DNA of 37,382 bases from Epichloe hybrida. Lineage: Eukaryota; Ascomycota; Sordariomycetes; Hypocreales; Clavicipitaceae. Positions 23,607 through 34,264 of this stretch are shown one piece after another. The notes under the pieces were generated by a model, which saw nothing but the letters and a program-made list of their open reading frames with translations, did not search any database and was not told the origin of the DNA. The stretch spans positions 1 to 37,382 of the forward strand of contig JAFEKR010000122.1 of assembly GCA_019022495.1 (NCBI GenBank), given 5' to 3'. How positions within the stretch are numbered: position 1 is the stretch's first letter; the number at the start of each line of letters is the position of its first letter. The position numbers and the translations under genes are program-made.

Positions 23607-25234
23607 TCATGACTTTTCCAGAGCCCCTGCTTGCACAGCCAGGTTCTTGTTCCCTCGAATGATATGTTCCAGCCAGTCGGCCGCCATGTTCAACGTCGTG
23701 CTCTTGCTGAAGCCACCGCCTTTCAGTCCGGGGATGAGCTCGCCTAGGTCGTCGAAGCCCTCTTTGATCAGGGTCCTCCGCTTCTGCTCGCTGCGGATGT
23801 GGTTCTCCCGCTTCTGTTCCTCGGACAGGTTCTCGCGAGGCGGTTTCGCTGCGTTGGCGCCCGACTTGCGGCGTCGGCCGGAGCCCGTCGTCTCTGACGG
23901 AGGTTCCGAGCCACTGGCTGATCTCTCAGACTTGGTCTTTCGCTTCCGCCCGGGAGACTTTGTCGAGGTGGTGGCGTCGTCTTCGCCGTCGCCGTCGCCG
24001 TCGCCGTCGTCGTCGTCCTCCTCGGCAGTGGTGCTTCGGACGATTTTGCTCTTCCTTCTTTTTCTGGGGGGTGGTGCGCCGCTGGCGTCTTCTTCTCGCT
24101 TCACGCAGATGGATCCGTCGCCGTCGCCGTTGCTGCTGCTGGTGGTGGCTCGTCCGTTGACGGGACTGGCGGGGCTGGCGGGACTGGCGGGGCTGGCGGG
24201 ACTGGCGGGACGGGAGTTGGTCGCGCCCGGCTTCGCTTCCGGGCATCCTTGGAGGTACTTGATCTGGTTTTGATGCATGGACTCGACGGACGGCTCCTTG
24301 GTGGGCTCTGGTACGTACGCCTGCTGGATGTCGGTGAAGCTGGCATCTGAACCCCACTGGAAGTCGGCCACGGCGGGCTTCGTGACGGTTGTCTTCTCCT
24401 TGGACCCCCACATCCATCGTGTGAATGTGTGGTTGGCTTCCGTGACTTGGCCGCTTCGTCGGTTCTCCTCCTTGAACTCCTCCATTGGCTGGTGCCTGAG
24501 GCGGCCGACGGGATATCCGCCGAGGCGGCGACTGCTGTCCTGGTGGCTGTTGCCAAAGCTACCACTGCCACTGCCACTGCCATTGTTCGTGGATGATGAT
24601 GATGATGATGATGATGGGCCGGCGTGAGAGCCATTTTGAAGCAAAGTGGCAGCCGCGTTGAGCACGTCGTCGGAATGTTGCTGCTGCTGCTGCTGCTGTG
24701 GAGGGTGGAAGGATTGCGGCGGAGGAGGAGGAGGCGGGGGAGGAGGCATCATGCTCAAGCTTGACCCAGCACACAGCATTCGTGACAAGTCGTTGTTTTG
24801 ATCGTTGTGTTGGTCGTTGTGTCGGTCGTTGGATAGACCGAAACCGGCGGCCGAAGTCTCCTGGGGCCCAAAGGAGGTCGATGAGCCCATGAACTGAGGC
24901 GGGAGGTCGAGCCAGGCGTCGCTGAAGTTGAGGCCTTCGCCGAACGACGGCATATTGTACTGGTTTGATGTCATGTCCTCGAAAAATGAGGTGAGAAATT
25001 TGCTATCAGTCTCTGTCAGGAGCGGTGCTCCCGGCGCAGGTTCAGGCGGGCCATCGAAGAGGTTGTCTTGGGATGTGTCTACCGAGTCTGGAGAGAGAGA
25101 GAGCAATGGCGCAAGATTAGCACGGCGCGAGAAGAGAGCTCGGTTTTGAACATGAACATGATTGACAGACAAGGGAGACGTGACATACAACCAAACATGA
25201 TCAAGGGGTCGGATTCAGGCTGTGAAGAACCCAT
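23607..25234 (-). CDS. bHLH transcription factor
   Basis: Exons 25234-25189 and 25087-23607 (101-bp intron T|gtatgt ... tctccag|AC) give 508 residues; the join reads IMFG-YSVDTSQDNLF. An in-frame ATG at 25261 would add nine residues, but 25234 has the better context. The bHLH lies near the C-terminus (about 441-500). The basic region KRENHIRSEQKRR holds His445, Glu449 and Arg453, the residues that read E-boxes. The loop is GLKGGGFSKSTT and helix 2 NMAADWLEHIIRGN. I cannot say which bHLH subfamily it is. The rest is low complexity: poly-Pro, poly-Gln, Ser runs, repeated Ala-Ser-Pro units, acidic Asp/Gly repeats and basic PPPRKRRKSK. The N-terminus is acidic and hydrophobic and may activate transcription. 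It should be nuclear and dimeric. Confidence 0.88.
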
Positions 25235-25479
25235 CCTGGGAGGATGCTGCACGGCCAGCATGAAGAGCGTCTTCGTTTCCGACGAGCACGATGCGGCGGG
25301 TTGGGGGCAGGTGTCGTGGTTGAGAGCTCCGGCAGACCGGATGTGTCGGTGGAGGAGATGCGGAGAGGATGCAGAGAGGATGGATGTGAATGGAACGTCT
25401 GAGACGTCGCCGCTGCGAAAGAGTCGCGGTGTTGGATTCAGAGGAGGAGCAGAAAAGTCTCCTCGAGGGGTTCGACTAG

Positions 25480-25518
25480 TACACGATGTACACGATGTAC
25501 ACGATATGTATACACGAT
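25480..25518. repeat. Short tandem repeat, tacacgatg-type
   Basis: Three or four copies of a 9-11-base unit (gtacacgat, with a diverged last copy) lie about 250 bases upstream of the bHLH start codon, within its probable leader or promoter. Confidence 0.75.
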
Positions 25519-26471
25519 GAGGAGGCCGGGGAAATCTGGGGTAATGGGCAAGGTGAAGAAGAAGGAGAGAAAGAGGCTGGAGAGCGGGAGAAGACGGCAA
25601 GACGATGGACCCAGCGGCCAGCCGAACCGGAATTTTGACCTTGTTTTGCCATCAGTGGTTCGCTGCGGCAGTTGAGAGCGAGGTGGGCAAGGGCGGCTAG
25701 CTTAATATATCACCAGAAGCAAGACTACATACCAGAGCACCACCAGAGCATCGTTTTGTCGTTTTTGTCGTTTTTGTCTTGTGTGTCTTGTCTGTCTGGT
25801 GCAGCTTTGTTGTCGTTGTAAACACCATCGCCTTCTGCGCCATTAGGCATGGGTAAGTACTTGCCCGTATGCCATGATATGATTCTACCTAGGTCGTGTT
25901 CATGTGCACAATGTAATCCGTAGCTGTTTTCGATTCGCCGCGATATTATCAGTACATATGTAATCCGTATTAGTAAAGACATCAAGACGAGCTCGCCTGA
26001 CCCATCTTCGGTTTGATCCCGGTCGCCTAGCCCGCTCGCCACGCACGCCTCTCGGTACGCCCAGGTGATTCCCGGTCGTCATCGAGGTTGCTTCATGCAT
26101 CTATCAAGTATATCGAGTTACCGAGTACTCCGTACGCTGACCATTACGGATCACGGAGTTTGTTGCATAATCCCTTCTTTGCAATGCATACGGATTATGT
26201 ACATACGTCCGTATGTGCATGTACGTATTCCTGAAACCAACAATCACATGCCAAGTCGGCTGTCGCGGCTCCCTCCACTCCTTCACCACTGCCCGCCCAG
26301 CCATCAATGTTCTCGATTTCGCCAGTTGCGGTGTTGCGGTACATCAAGCTATTATGAGGCTTGCTCAAGGGACTTTTCTTTCTGATCATTCCCGGCAATG
26401 TTTTATACCTCGATGATCACTTCCCAGGTCCACAGACATTCAATCATTAATACTCACTGCGTCGCATACGT

Positions 26472-26506
26472 CGCACGCGTCACACGCGTCACACGCGTCA
26501 CACCGC
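26472..26506. repeat. 9-bp repeat carrying three ACGCGT (MCB-like) boxes
   Basis: The unit cacacgcgt recurs with 9-bp period and places ACGCGT at 26475, 26484 and 26493. ACGCGT is the MluI cell-cycle box bound by MBF-type APSES factors. The array is about 1.2 kb from the bHLH start and 1.5 kb from the TMEM135-like start, so a regulatory role is uncertain. Confidence 0.8.
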
Positions 26507-27958
26507 AGTCAGCTCTCTCCGCCATCAAATTTCGCCTCACCAATTGACCCTCTGTGTCCGGGATAGAGTTCAGGAGCGGAAAGGGGTCCACGCCGTCCCA
26601 CACCTCTTATAAGTTAGCGTCGCCGAGCCATCCTTCCCGCATTGACTGATCGCGTGGACGGTCTCTTGTCATTTGTTCAGCATCAGGAAACCAGACAACA
26701 TCAGCATCAGCATGAAGCAATCCATCGGGCGTCTCTGCTGTTGAGCCGAGTTTTCTTTCCTTCTTTCTTTCTCTCACAACCCCCAGCTATCGTGATCGAG
26801 GCTGAATGGAAAGCATGGGGTGGGTAGGACATTCTTGCGACCTCTTGGACAGGTTTTGGTCGGCTCTCCGGTTTTGAGTTTATTTTAGGCGAGCTTCCCT
26901 ACATGTAGGTCTCGATTTCTCGGTCCAAGATAGTTAGCCCCTTTCAGCAAAGTAACACAAAACGTCTCCGCTTTATTGAACGACTTACCGGATACCTAGG
27001 TCTTTGGGGCTTTCTACTCGGCATCATTGACAAGTTCGACCGACGGACTAATTGACTGCAGCACTTGTCAAACTTTGACTGCAATATAGGCCAGTATGCG
27101 TCAAAGGGCGTCATCGAATATTCATTCGATAGATTTTTTACCATTTTTGGTGACTTGACATTGGAATTACGACTTCTCCTTGGAGGAATCGGCGAAACCC
27201 TCTCCTCAATAGAAGTCAACACCCCCCTGCATCGTGAACCCCTTTCAGCCAACACCGAGCACTCCAGCTTCGGAGGCGCTGCCGCATTCGACAAGAATGT
27301 GACACCGCCGAGGGTCCTTCCGGGCGACTTGTCTGTATAACTGATTCTTCGGCCGTGGAGACGAGAAGCTCAACACGATACCGCCAATGCTGTCAGTTGG
27401 GATTAAACGGTGTCAACTGCTAGAATGACTTTTCAGAGTACTGCGAAATTAGCCCCCCCCCCTTCCCCTTGACTCTCTCCACGTTTTGGTGTAGGCTGTC
27501 AGACTTGGCGTCGTCCGCGTCACTCCATTGTTTTTGCAATCAATCGATCTGTCACGTTGACGGCTTGCGACAATCCCATCGATCGGCCGTACAACGACTT
27601 GACGGTTTCTCTCTCGGGAGGACCTGCCGAAGTAGCACAGAACATTCCCGATTCTGTGACTACAACCACCACGTGATCACGCGCAAACCACGCTCGACCA
27701 CGAATGCACTTTCACAGACAACGTCGCCGTCTTCCCTGATATTCATTATTTCAAGCGCGCATGGTTTCGCTCTCACGCGGTTCCATCTCCGCCACGTTCC
27801 CATCGGCACCTTGTTTCCACCATCCCGCACATCATCCGATTTCCCACGGTCGCATTATCAAACTGACGAGAAGCCCCCAGTGCTGGCCAAATCCCGGTTT
27901 ACTTTACCGCCTTTTCCACTTACACGCTACTGCTCCAAGCCTTAGCTAAAATCTGGAC

Positions 27959-29789
27959 ATGGCTGGGAGATCCGGCACTGGCACCACTTCGTTTCTGCAG
28001 CTGCAGTTCATTCCCCCGGCCCTGCGGCCCCTCGTTCGCGCCTATCTCCTGGGTTACGCATCTGCCGTTCTGCCACGACTGTTGACGCTCGTCTTGCAGC
28101 ATCTCTCCAACAGGAGACGCAAAGCACCCGATTACGCGTTGCCAGAAAGGGATGAGAATACCTTCCTTGATTCGTGCAAACATGTTCTCAAGACGGGCCT
28201 GGATCCGTGCCGGTTTCCCACATTCTGCGCAGCCCTTGTAGGCGGCTCAACTCTATTGCAGGTCTGACATCACTGCTTTTCCTTTTACATGTATATATAA
28301 TGATTTTTCACACATTGGCCTTCACTCCGAAACATTCTATTTAGTCGTTTAGATTAGCTTACTGACATGGTTGGAACTGCCAGGCGCCCTTGAACAGAAT
28401 CATAGCTCGCGCAGGCACGAATCTTGGCGGCACTGCACAACAAAGGTAGGTGTGGACGGATGGCCGGCCAAATTCTAACCCTCCGCCCCCTTCATCCTAT
28501 GTCTGTGTGACGTGATGAGCTAACAAGGCTTGGGCCATGTCGTCTGGTAGACTTGCACGATCACTGGCCACGTTTATTGCTGCATGGCTGAGTCTCAAGC
28601 TGTTGCAAGCCAAGAAACCCACGCTGCGACGCCGTGCTGGTTCGGCTACAGTTCGATATGTCGATCCTCAAACCGGGGAGAAGCTTGCAGGTAGAACGGT
28701 AGATCTGACATTGTTTGCTACCACGCAGGCTGTCGATGTAATCATCGGCGAACTATGGGCTCGACACAAGTCGAGGCGCCTGGCTGCAGGCAGATGGACC
28801 AAGGTATGCCGTTTCCCCATCACATCGAGTTGCTTTCGCTTTTCTGCTCTCCCTTTCTTCTTGTCTTCTTTCTTGCAATTGGCTTGGACATGAAAAAAAA
28901 ATATATAACATATATATAGAAACTAACAGCTCATCTAATCTAGGCCGAGGCTGTCGTTTCTAGAATGACAGACCCAGTCTCGTTCGTAGCCTCCTGCGCC
29001 CTCATCATGTGGGCATGGTTCTATGCCCCAGACAACCTTCCCCGGGCATACAACAAGTGGATCACGTCTGCAGCCCACGTAGATATTCGCCTCATCGAAG
29101 CCCTCCGTCGCTGTCGGAACAGGGAGCTCTGCTATGCCAAAGAGACGGGCCAAGCTCCCCTCCTTGGCACCATGTGTACAGACCACAAGCTCCCGTACGA
29201 ATGGGGTGATCCTTGCAAGACGGTCCCTTTCCCCTGTGACATAGTCCACATGGGACGCGGCCCGTCCTGCGAATACCATGCCTGGCGACGATTCTGGCTC
29301 TCCTGGAAATGGGCCATGTACACCTACCTACCTCTAGCTCTGGCCCTGCAACTCCGCAAACCCAACAGGAACAGTCCGAGAACGGCCCTCGTATCTGCCT
29401 GCCGGTCGTCCGCCTTCCTAGGCACCTACATCGCCCTGTTCTACTACGGCGTCTGCCTCGGCCGAACCCGCATCGGTCCGCACATCCTAGGCAAGGACAC
29501 CGAGTGTAGGCAGCGCATCGACGGCGGATACTGCGTCGGCGTAGGCTGTTTCCTCTGCGGCTGGAGCGTCCTCATCGAGACGGCGAGTCGGCGCAAGGAC
29601 ATGGCGCTGTTTGTGGCCCCCCGCGCCATGGCGACACTGTTGCCGAGACAGTACTCCATGGGAGTGCAGTGGCGAGAGACGCTCGCGTTTGCGGTGAGCA
29701 CGGCCGTCGTGTTTACGTGTGCGATGGAGAATCCTAGACGCGTAAGAGGCATGCTGGGTGGGATATTGGGGTTGACGATGAGGGAATGA
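27959..29789 (+). CDS. TMEM135-like integral membrane protein
   Basis: Four exons (27959-28261, 28384-28445, 28551-28803, 28944-29789) with introns of 122, 105 and 140 bp give 487 residues, all in frame. The protein has several hydrophobic segments: FCAALVGGSTLLQAPL, LATFIAAWLSLKLL, PVSFVASCALIMWAWFY, WAMYTYLPLALALQL, SAFLGTYIALFYYGVCL and FAVSTAVVFTCAM. A cysteine-rich loop (about residues 320-365) contains RRCRNRELCYAKE, LGTMCTDHKL, DPCKTVPFPCD and GPSCEYHAWRRFW, which is the hallmark of the TMEM135 family. Animal TMEM135 is linked to peroxisomes, mitochondria and lipid handling; the fungal role is not established. I infer an organelle membrane location. It is convergent with the next gene. 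Confidence 0.85.
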
Positions 29790-30064
29790 CGTCTGTCTGT
29801 GCGTGTTTTTTTTTGTATGCATGTATGATGGGTTGGTGGAAAGGTGTATTATCAAAAGTAATATTGTCAGTGGTCACATATTTTTCCTCTGAGCAGGGGG
29901 TCTCTTTTTGTGAAATTTGATTGCAACGCAAGCAAGGTGGTTTTGCGATGACAGGTGAGCTTTTTTTTTTTTTTCGAATAGTTTGGACTGGGCGGGCAAC
30001 GCTGTGTGTGACCTCTATTCTGCAGAGACAATCGATGACTTGGCAACAAATCTACTGAAACGCG

Positions 30065-30789
30065 CTATGCCCTCAACCAGGAGCAAACGCCCAGCACGAA
30101 CATACACGTCAAAATGTCGGTCCGCACCGTGGTGAAAATCTGCCCGTACTTCAGCCCAACAGCCAGATAACCCTTGAACGGCTCGGGAATGAAGCCAGCG
30201 ATTGTCCACATGAGGCCTGGCGGCGGAGCACGTCCCTTGTCGAGAAGAAGCCTCGTGGTAAGCAGCACGGCTTCCGACGTGGCGAATGTCCAGAAGAAGA
30301 TGCGTCTGCGACGCTCATTCTCATCATCCGCGGAACGCTTTTATGGCGGCTTCGTCCAAAACCGTGCCGTGATAGAAACCGTTGCCGCGTCTGAGGCTGA
30401 CTTGGCTGGACGGGGAACCAGTCACGAGCATCATCTGGCGAGGCTGGGCTTCTCCGGGGTCGGCGGGAACCCGTCTTGAAGTGGTGTTTGGCTCGTAAAA
30501 GTGCTGCGAGATGTCGATTTCGTCGGGATCCGCGTGGGATGGGGTGGTCGTCTTGGTCGTGGCATGGCCCAGTTAACACGATCATTTCATCGGTTTTCTC
30601 TGACCAGCAAAAGCCTATGAGCGCTTAAGTGTGTTTGTCGAGGTGTTTTGCCATGCTTACCTCCCATGACTCGGCCGCCGATGCCGGTAATCTTGTTGAT
30701 CGGATCTTATTTCCAGCCCCTGACGAGCTTTTGTTTAGAGGTTTTTGGGAAGCGGTTGAAGAGGAAGCTGCATCTGCGTGTTCGGTCAT
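30065..30789 (-). CDS. Unrecognised small membrane protein, frame broken by one base
   Basis: Exon 1 (30789-30661) begins MTEHADAASSS and ends ESWE at donor gtaagc. A 109-bp intron with a ttaac branch site ends ccaag at 30552. Exon 2 continues DPDEIDISQHFYEPN and NGFYHGTVLDEAAIKAF. At 30329-30332 the frame fails: a stop follows at once, but one base away the chain carries on as DDENERRRRIFFWTFATSEAVLL and LMWTIAGFIPEPFKGYLAVGL, with a last hydrophobic segment ILTCMFVLGVCSW, to the stop at 30065. The break lies beside a CC pair (ttccgcgg), so an inserted C in the gene or in the assembly explains it. About 205 residues in all, with a disordered N-terminus and two or three membrane segments at the C-terminus. 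I do not recognise the family. It is convergent with the TMEM135-like gene. Confidence 0.55.
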
Positions 30790-31358
30790 GCTGGCAGGCT
30801 GGCAGGCTGGCAGGCTGTGGGAGATCCGAGGCAATGATGCAATTCAAGGCAACGTGGACAAAGTGCCGTTGTGAAAACAACCAGGATATTGTAGCTGTAA
30901 ATAGTCGCTGTAGGTGTCGTCGTCGTTGTGGGTCCGGCAGACTCCTCACTCGCTCCTGCCGTTGGCATCTACCCACCGCCCGGAGTGGTGCCATTTCAAT
31001 TCGTTGAGTCATGGATTGCTTCTCATCTCGCACCTCAGCTCGCCCCGGTCAACGGGCGGGCCACCTTGTCCAATTTGAAACCAAGATCACAGTTTAATCA
31101 GAAGGTCAATTAACACACATGTACTGAGATTTGGCGACGAATCTACAATACACCCCTTGAATTGCCTGAGGCTATTTGACGAGCGTTTTGAAAATAAATG
31201 CTGTATTCCGGGGAGCACATCTAAAGATGGTTTATCTGGCTGTTTTGCCGGAAATATCATCACCCACGGTAGATGAATATTCTGCGAACAGATGATATGG
31301 ATACATTTTGTGAGATATGCCTCTCTGGTACCATGAAACTCCCAGCCCGAACTCTACC
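30790..31358. other. Intergenic, no gene seen; ggcaggct repeat
   Basis: No supported ORF beyond low-quality frames. An 8-bp unit (ggcaggct) is repeated about three times at 30792-30818, directly upstream of the small membrane protein start. The right half (31100-31316) is richer in A and T. Confidence 0.45.
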
Positions 31359-32177
31359 ATGTCGAAAATGTCGTCGTCACAGCTCATCACGGACGTAGGC
31401 TTGTTAACTTTTCATACTATTTTCGGTGGAGACAATGGAGAACGACTCCAGCAGAATTGCGGCATGGCTGTGCGGATTAAGGATGGCTGGTATGTGGTGA
31501 AAGTTTTTGATTGACGATTATTTTCGATTTCTATCGGCCTTTCTTGCGACTTCTTCTCTTTTTCTGCCCGAGGAGCAAAAGGACGTGATTCTCGATCTTT
31601 CCGAAACATTGATCAGTGATTATGTCTTTGCCAGACTTGTTCCCGCGCATGCCAATGTGCAAGACCGAGGCATCAAGAATAACACGTCACTGTCATACAG
31701 GCTGTCATGCGTGTATGAACCGTCGACAAAGTACTTCACTGTGCTTCCATCGCCTGCCATGTGTATGAGTGAGTTCCTGGCCAAGAGGCAACATTTTAAG
31801 ACAGGTCATCAACTTATTTTTAATCCTCTGGTATGCTTTCCGCTTTCCATCTCCCTATGTTGACTTGCATTTGCTCACCAGATGCCTGTAGGATCTTTGG
31901 CGCTGTTGCTTACTTCTTCTTTTCCCCTTTTTCGTACCATTTTATTTTCTGCAAACAGATGCAAAAGCATCCGAAATGTCTCAAAAACCAAGTTCGCATG
32001 GATATCCAACAGACATTTTGGGTTTTACCCGGCATATTTCTGCCCATCCTGCCCTTGGTTCTCGCAGAGGCTCACGGATACTTCAAAATGTACGACGACC
32101 TCAGCAGACGGGCCAGGACTATGGTACGACATTATACAAGCTCCACTCTTCAATCTTTTACAGATTTCTGCATCTAA
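31359..32177 (+). pseudogene. Broken coding region of unknown family
   Basis: A frame from 31359 (MSKMSSSQLITDVGLLTFHT, then CGMAVRIKDGWYVVKV) stops at 31514. The adjoining frame continues from the same spot as LIDDYFRFLSAFLATSSLF and LSETLISDYVFARLVP up to LIFNPL at 31830. The shift falls in a TTTTT run at 31504-31508. A donor gtatgc (31831) and an acceptor aaacag (31959) would join a further frame reading MQKHPKCLKNQVRMDIQQ and IFLPILPLVLAEAHGYF, which stops at 32177 or continues after another short intron. The composition looks like protein, but I do not recognise the family. It may be part of the same decayed locus as the phosphotransferase-like fragment downstream, or a separate gene with one base error. 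Confidence 0.35.
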
Positions 32178-32412
32178 TGGATTCATCGGTGGCTGCACAG
32201 CCTCACGGCCTGCAGGACTCTGTATAAAAAGCACCACAAGTGTATCGTACCATCCGAGAGCTGGGGCCTTGAACCACACGTTGCCGCACCATCTGTCTAT
32301 GCCTGGAAACTGGCCATGGTATCCAAACCCTTTTGATAAGACGGGCTTTGGGTGCATTTTCAGGGAGCACTCGAAATAATCTCGGCTTGGCGTCCAGTTC
32401 GAGTCTTTTGGC

Positions 32413-32803
32413 ATGATTGAAAAGAGGTGTATACTTGCAGAGATTGCTGCCCTCTTCTCAGCTATTCAAGGGTTGGAGTTGCCTCCTGGCGTTACTTGTT
32501 TCGGTGGCCCAACTATTGATTATAATGGGGATATCATCTCTGGCCAGGAGACTCTCCAGGCATTACCTGGTGGTCCATGGCATGAGTACGGTCAATCCTG
32601 GACATTATCAGATGCTCTGTCAGCTCAAAGAAGCTGGCCGCAGGAAGGTCATCCAAGGATGGAGAGCCCCCGAGGTTCGGGAGAGGATGGAACATTTCAG
32701 CAGCGAAACAATGCGCAACATTATCAAAGATGCAGGCGTTGACATGTCTGAGTTGGCCTTTGTCTGCCGAAACTTTAGTAGGTCATATGGCGAAAGGGCA
32801 TAG
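32413..32803 (+). pseudogene. APH-like phosphotransferase remnant
   Basis: The 3' half of a gene resembling the fungal phosphotransferase (APH/choline-kinase-like) family. One frame reads LAEIAALFSAIQGLELPPG, FGGPTIDYNGDIISG and LPGGPWHEYGQSW. A shift near 32600 leads to HYQMLCQLKEAGRRKVIQGW, RAPEVRERMEHFSS and KDAGVDMSELAFV. Where the family has its catalytic His-Gly-Asp stretch, this copy has Val-Cys-Arg-Asn-Phe, and the frame ends soon after at 32803, well short of the rest of the kinase lobe. Fragments of the upstream part (SMPGNWPWYPNPFDKTGFG, about 32300) lie in another frame. These breaks and the lost catalytic motif argue for a true pseudogene. Family assignment is by eye. Confidence 0.5.
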
Positions 32804-34264
32804 TGCTTGAAACAATTCAGTAAAATGAATCACAGCCATGAGCAATATGCCCTTCGATGCATATCATGAGCGAATTGGTGGCATCGTCAACTATTAATTA
32901 AAGAACTTATTAAAAGTGCTAAAACGCAGCATCTAAAGAGTCATAAGAGCTGTTAAAAGATAAGTCTCTAGGCTTATTAGCTGCCAGCGTGGGGAAGGAT
33001 AAGTGGGACCGCAGAAGTCTGGCACGTTAAGCGTGATACAGGTATTTTAATGATATTGAGTGAATCATATGATTCAATTGATCAAAGAGGGGGAAACCTG
33101 TGCGCACACCCTAATGGTATGCGCATTAATCCGTACTCATGTTAAAACCCGCGCCGACTAATCCACCCATGCATGCTTGGCCGTGCAACAAGAAGCTCAT
33201 CAAAGGTACATCCTAGTGATGCGTCCCTAGCACGGGTTGCAACAGTTGCCGCGCAAGTCGTCATCGTTCGTGAAAATATGAATAATGGAGTCGGGCTCTT
33301 CATCTTCTTAACAACTTTATTCTGACGCATGACACCCACACGTGAGGCGCACATCTTTAACCAGGGGGGGGGTGGGTGGTTAGCAAATGATGAAATAGTT
33401 GTTAAGCCGATCATAACCAGCTGTGAGATGAAAAGTGCTTGGAAAGCCACAAGCGCCTGGTAGATAGTCTCTCATTCGGCCATGGAGAACCTTCCCAATT
33501 AAACCGTGCTGATCGCCCCGAATGTTTTCTGTTGGGATCGGAAGTTGCTCGCCCGCACTGGACGGTGTCAAGTGCAGCATGAAGTGCTGGTACCGTACCC
33601 CGGAGGTGGAGCAGATCTGAGATGCAGGTCGTATACGTTAAATAAGTGAGCCCCTGTTTTTGCTCCCATTTCATGAGAAAAACAGGGGAGGCTTGTCAGG
33701 ACTAACAATAATGCGTATATATAACTCCGTACGTGCGGATTACTCGGTAATATTGTTGTATGGCGCATTGGTGGTGGTTCGCACTGACTATTAATCCCCT
33801 TTCTCCTGAGAAGTGCATGGGACCAGACGCGGCTTCCTTCCTTCCTCCCATGTTGCTTTGTTGCTCGATTTCTCTCCACTCGCTTTCAGAATCTCCTTGG
33901 GAAGGAAGGAGCGAGCTGAGACTGGAGCTCGTTGGCCGAAAAAGGTCCTGCCGCTGTCCATGTGAACCTGATCTTGTGTTCCCCTTCGCACGTATTTCTT
34001 TCTTCCTTTTCTGCGCCGTGTATTTACGCTCACTCTCAACCATCCACCACACAATTTACAAGCATCGACGGCCGACGGCTCAACGCCTGGATATCCATAC
34101 GGGGGTCAACTGGCTGGTACGACGCGGGCAATTTTACAACCGACGACAAGTCAACAGACGACACACAACTTTACTATTTATTAGTCCACTCGGCACCTTG
34201 TGACAACGCCATAGCAGCCCCACAGGACGAACCACCCGACGACGCTGCAGGTTAGCTGGTGTCG
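32804..34264. other. Intergenic: AT-rich stretch, then transporter promoter
   Basis: 32,820-33,130 is markedly AT-rich (ttaattaaagaacttattaa and similar) and may be a decayed mobile element; no terminal repeats or transposase frames are visible. 33,700-34,264 is the likely promoter and leader of the sugar transporter, with CT-rich stretches. The open frames here show no known domain. Confidence 0.45.

Larger units (their letters stand above)
25235..27958. other. Long intergenic region, no supported gene; short tandem repeats
   Basis: About 2.7 kb separate the divergent bHLH and TMEM135-like genes. The only open frames (for example 25079-25600 and 26944-27294 on minus, 27469-27945 on plus) lack family features. 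Contents are a repeated tacacgatg word (25480-25518), three ACGCGT boxes in a 9-bp repeat (26475-26498) and several copies of TAATCCGT. Around 26110-26240 there are many short palindromic words (gagtactc, tacgtccgta, tgcatgtacgta), possibly a mobile-element remnant. Confidence 0.5.

Noticed and set aside
26944..27340. Overlapping open frames on both strands (116 and 91 residues)
   Set aside because: Neither has recognisable domains or introns linking it to neighbouring exons; likely upstream DNA of the TMEM135-like gene.
31359..31514. Idea that this fragment is the N-terminal lobe of the APH-like remnant
   Set aside because: The GWYVVKV stretch is suggestive, but the following 100 residues do not resemble a kinase lobe, so I kept the two regions separate.
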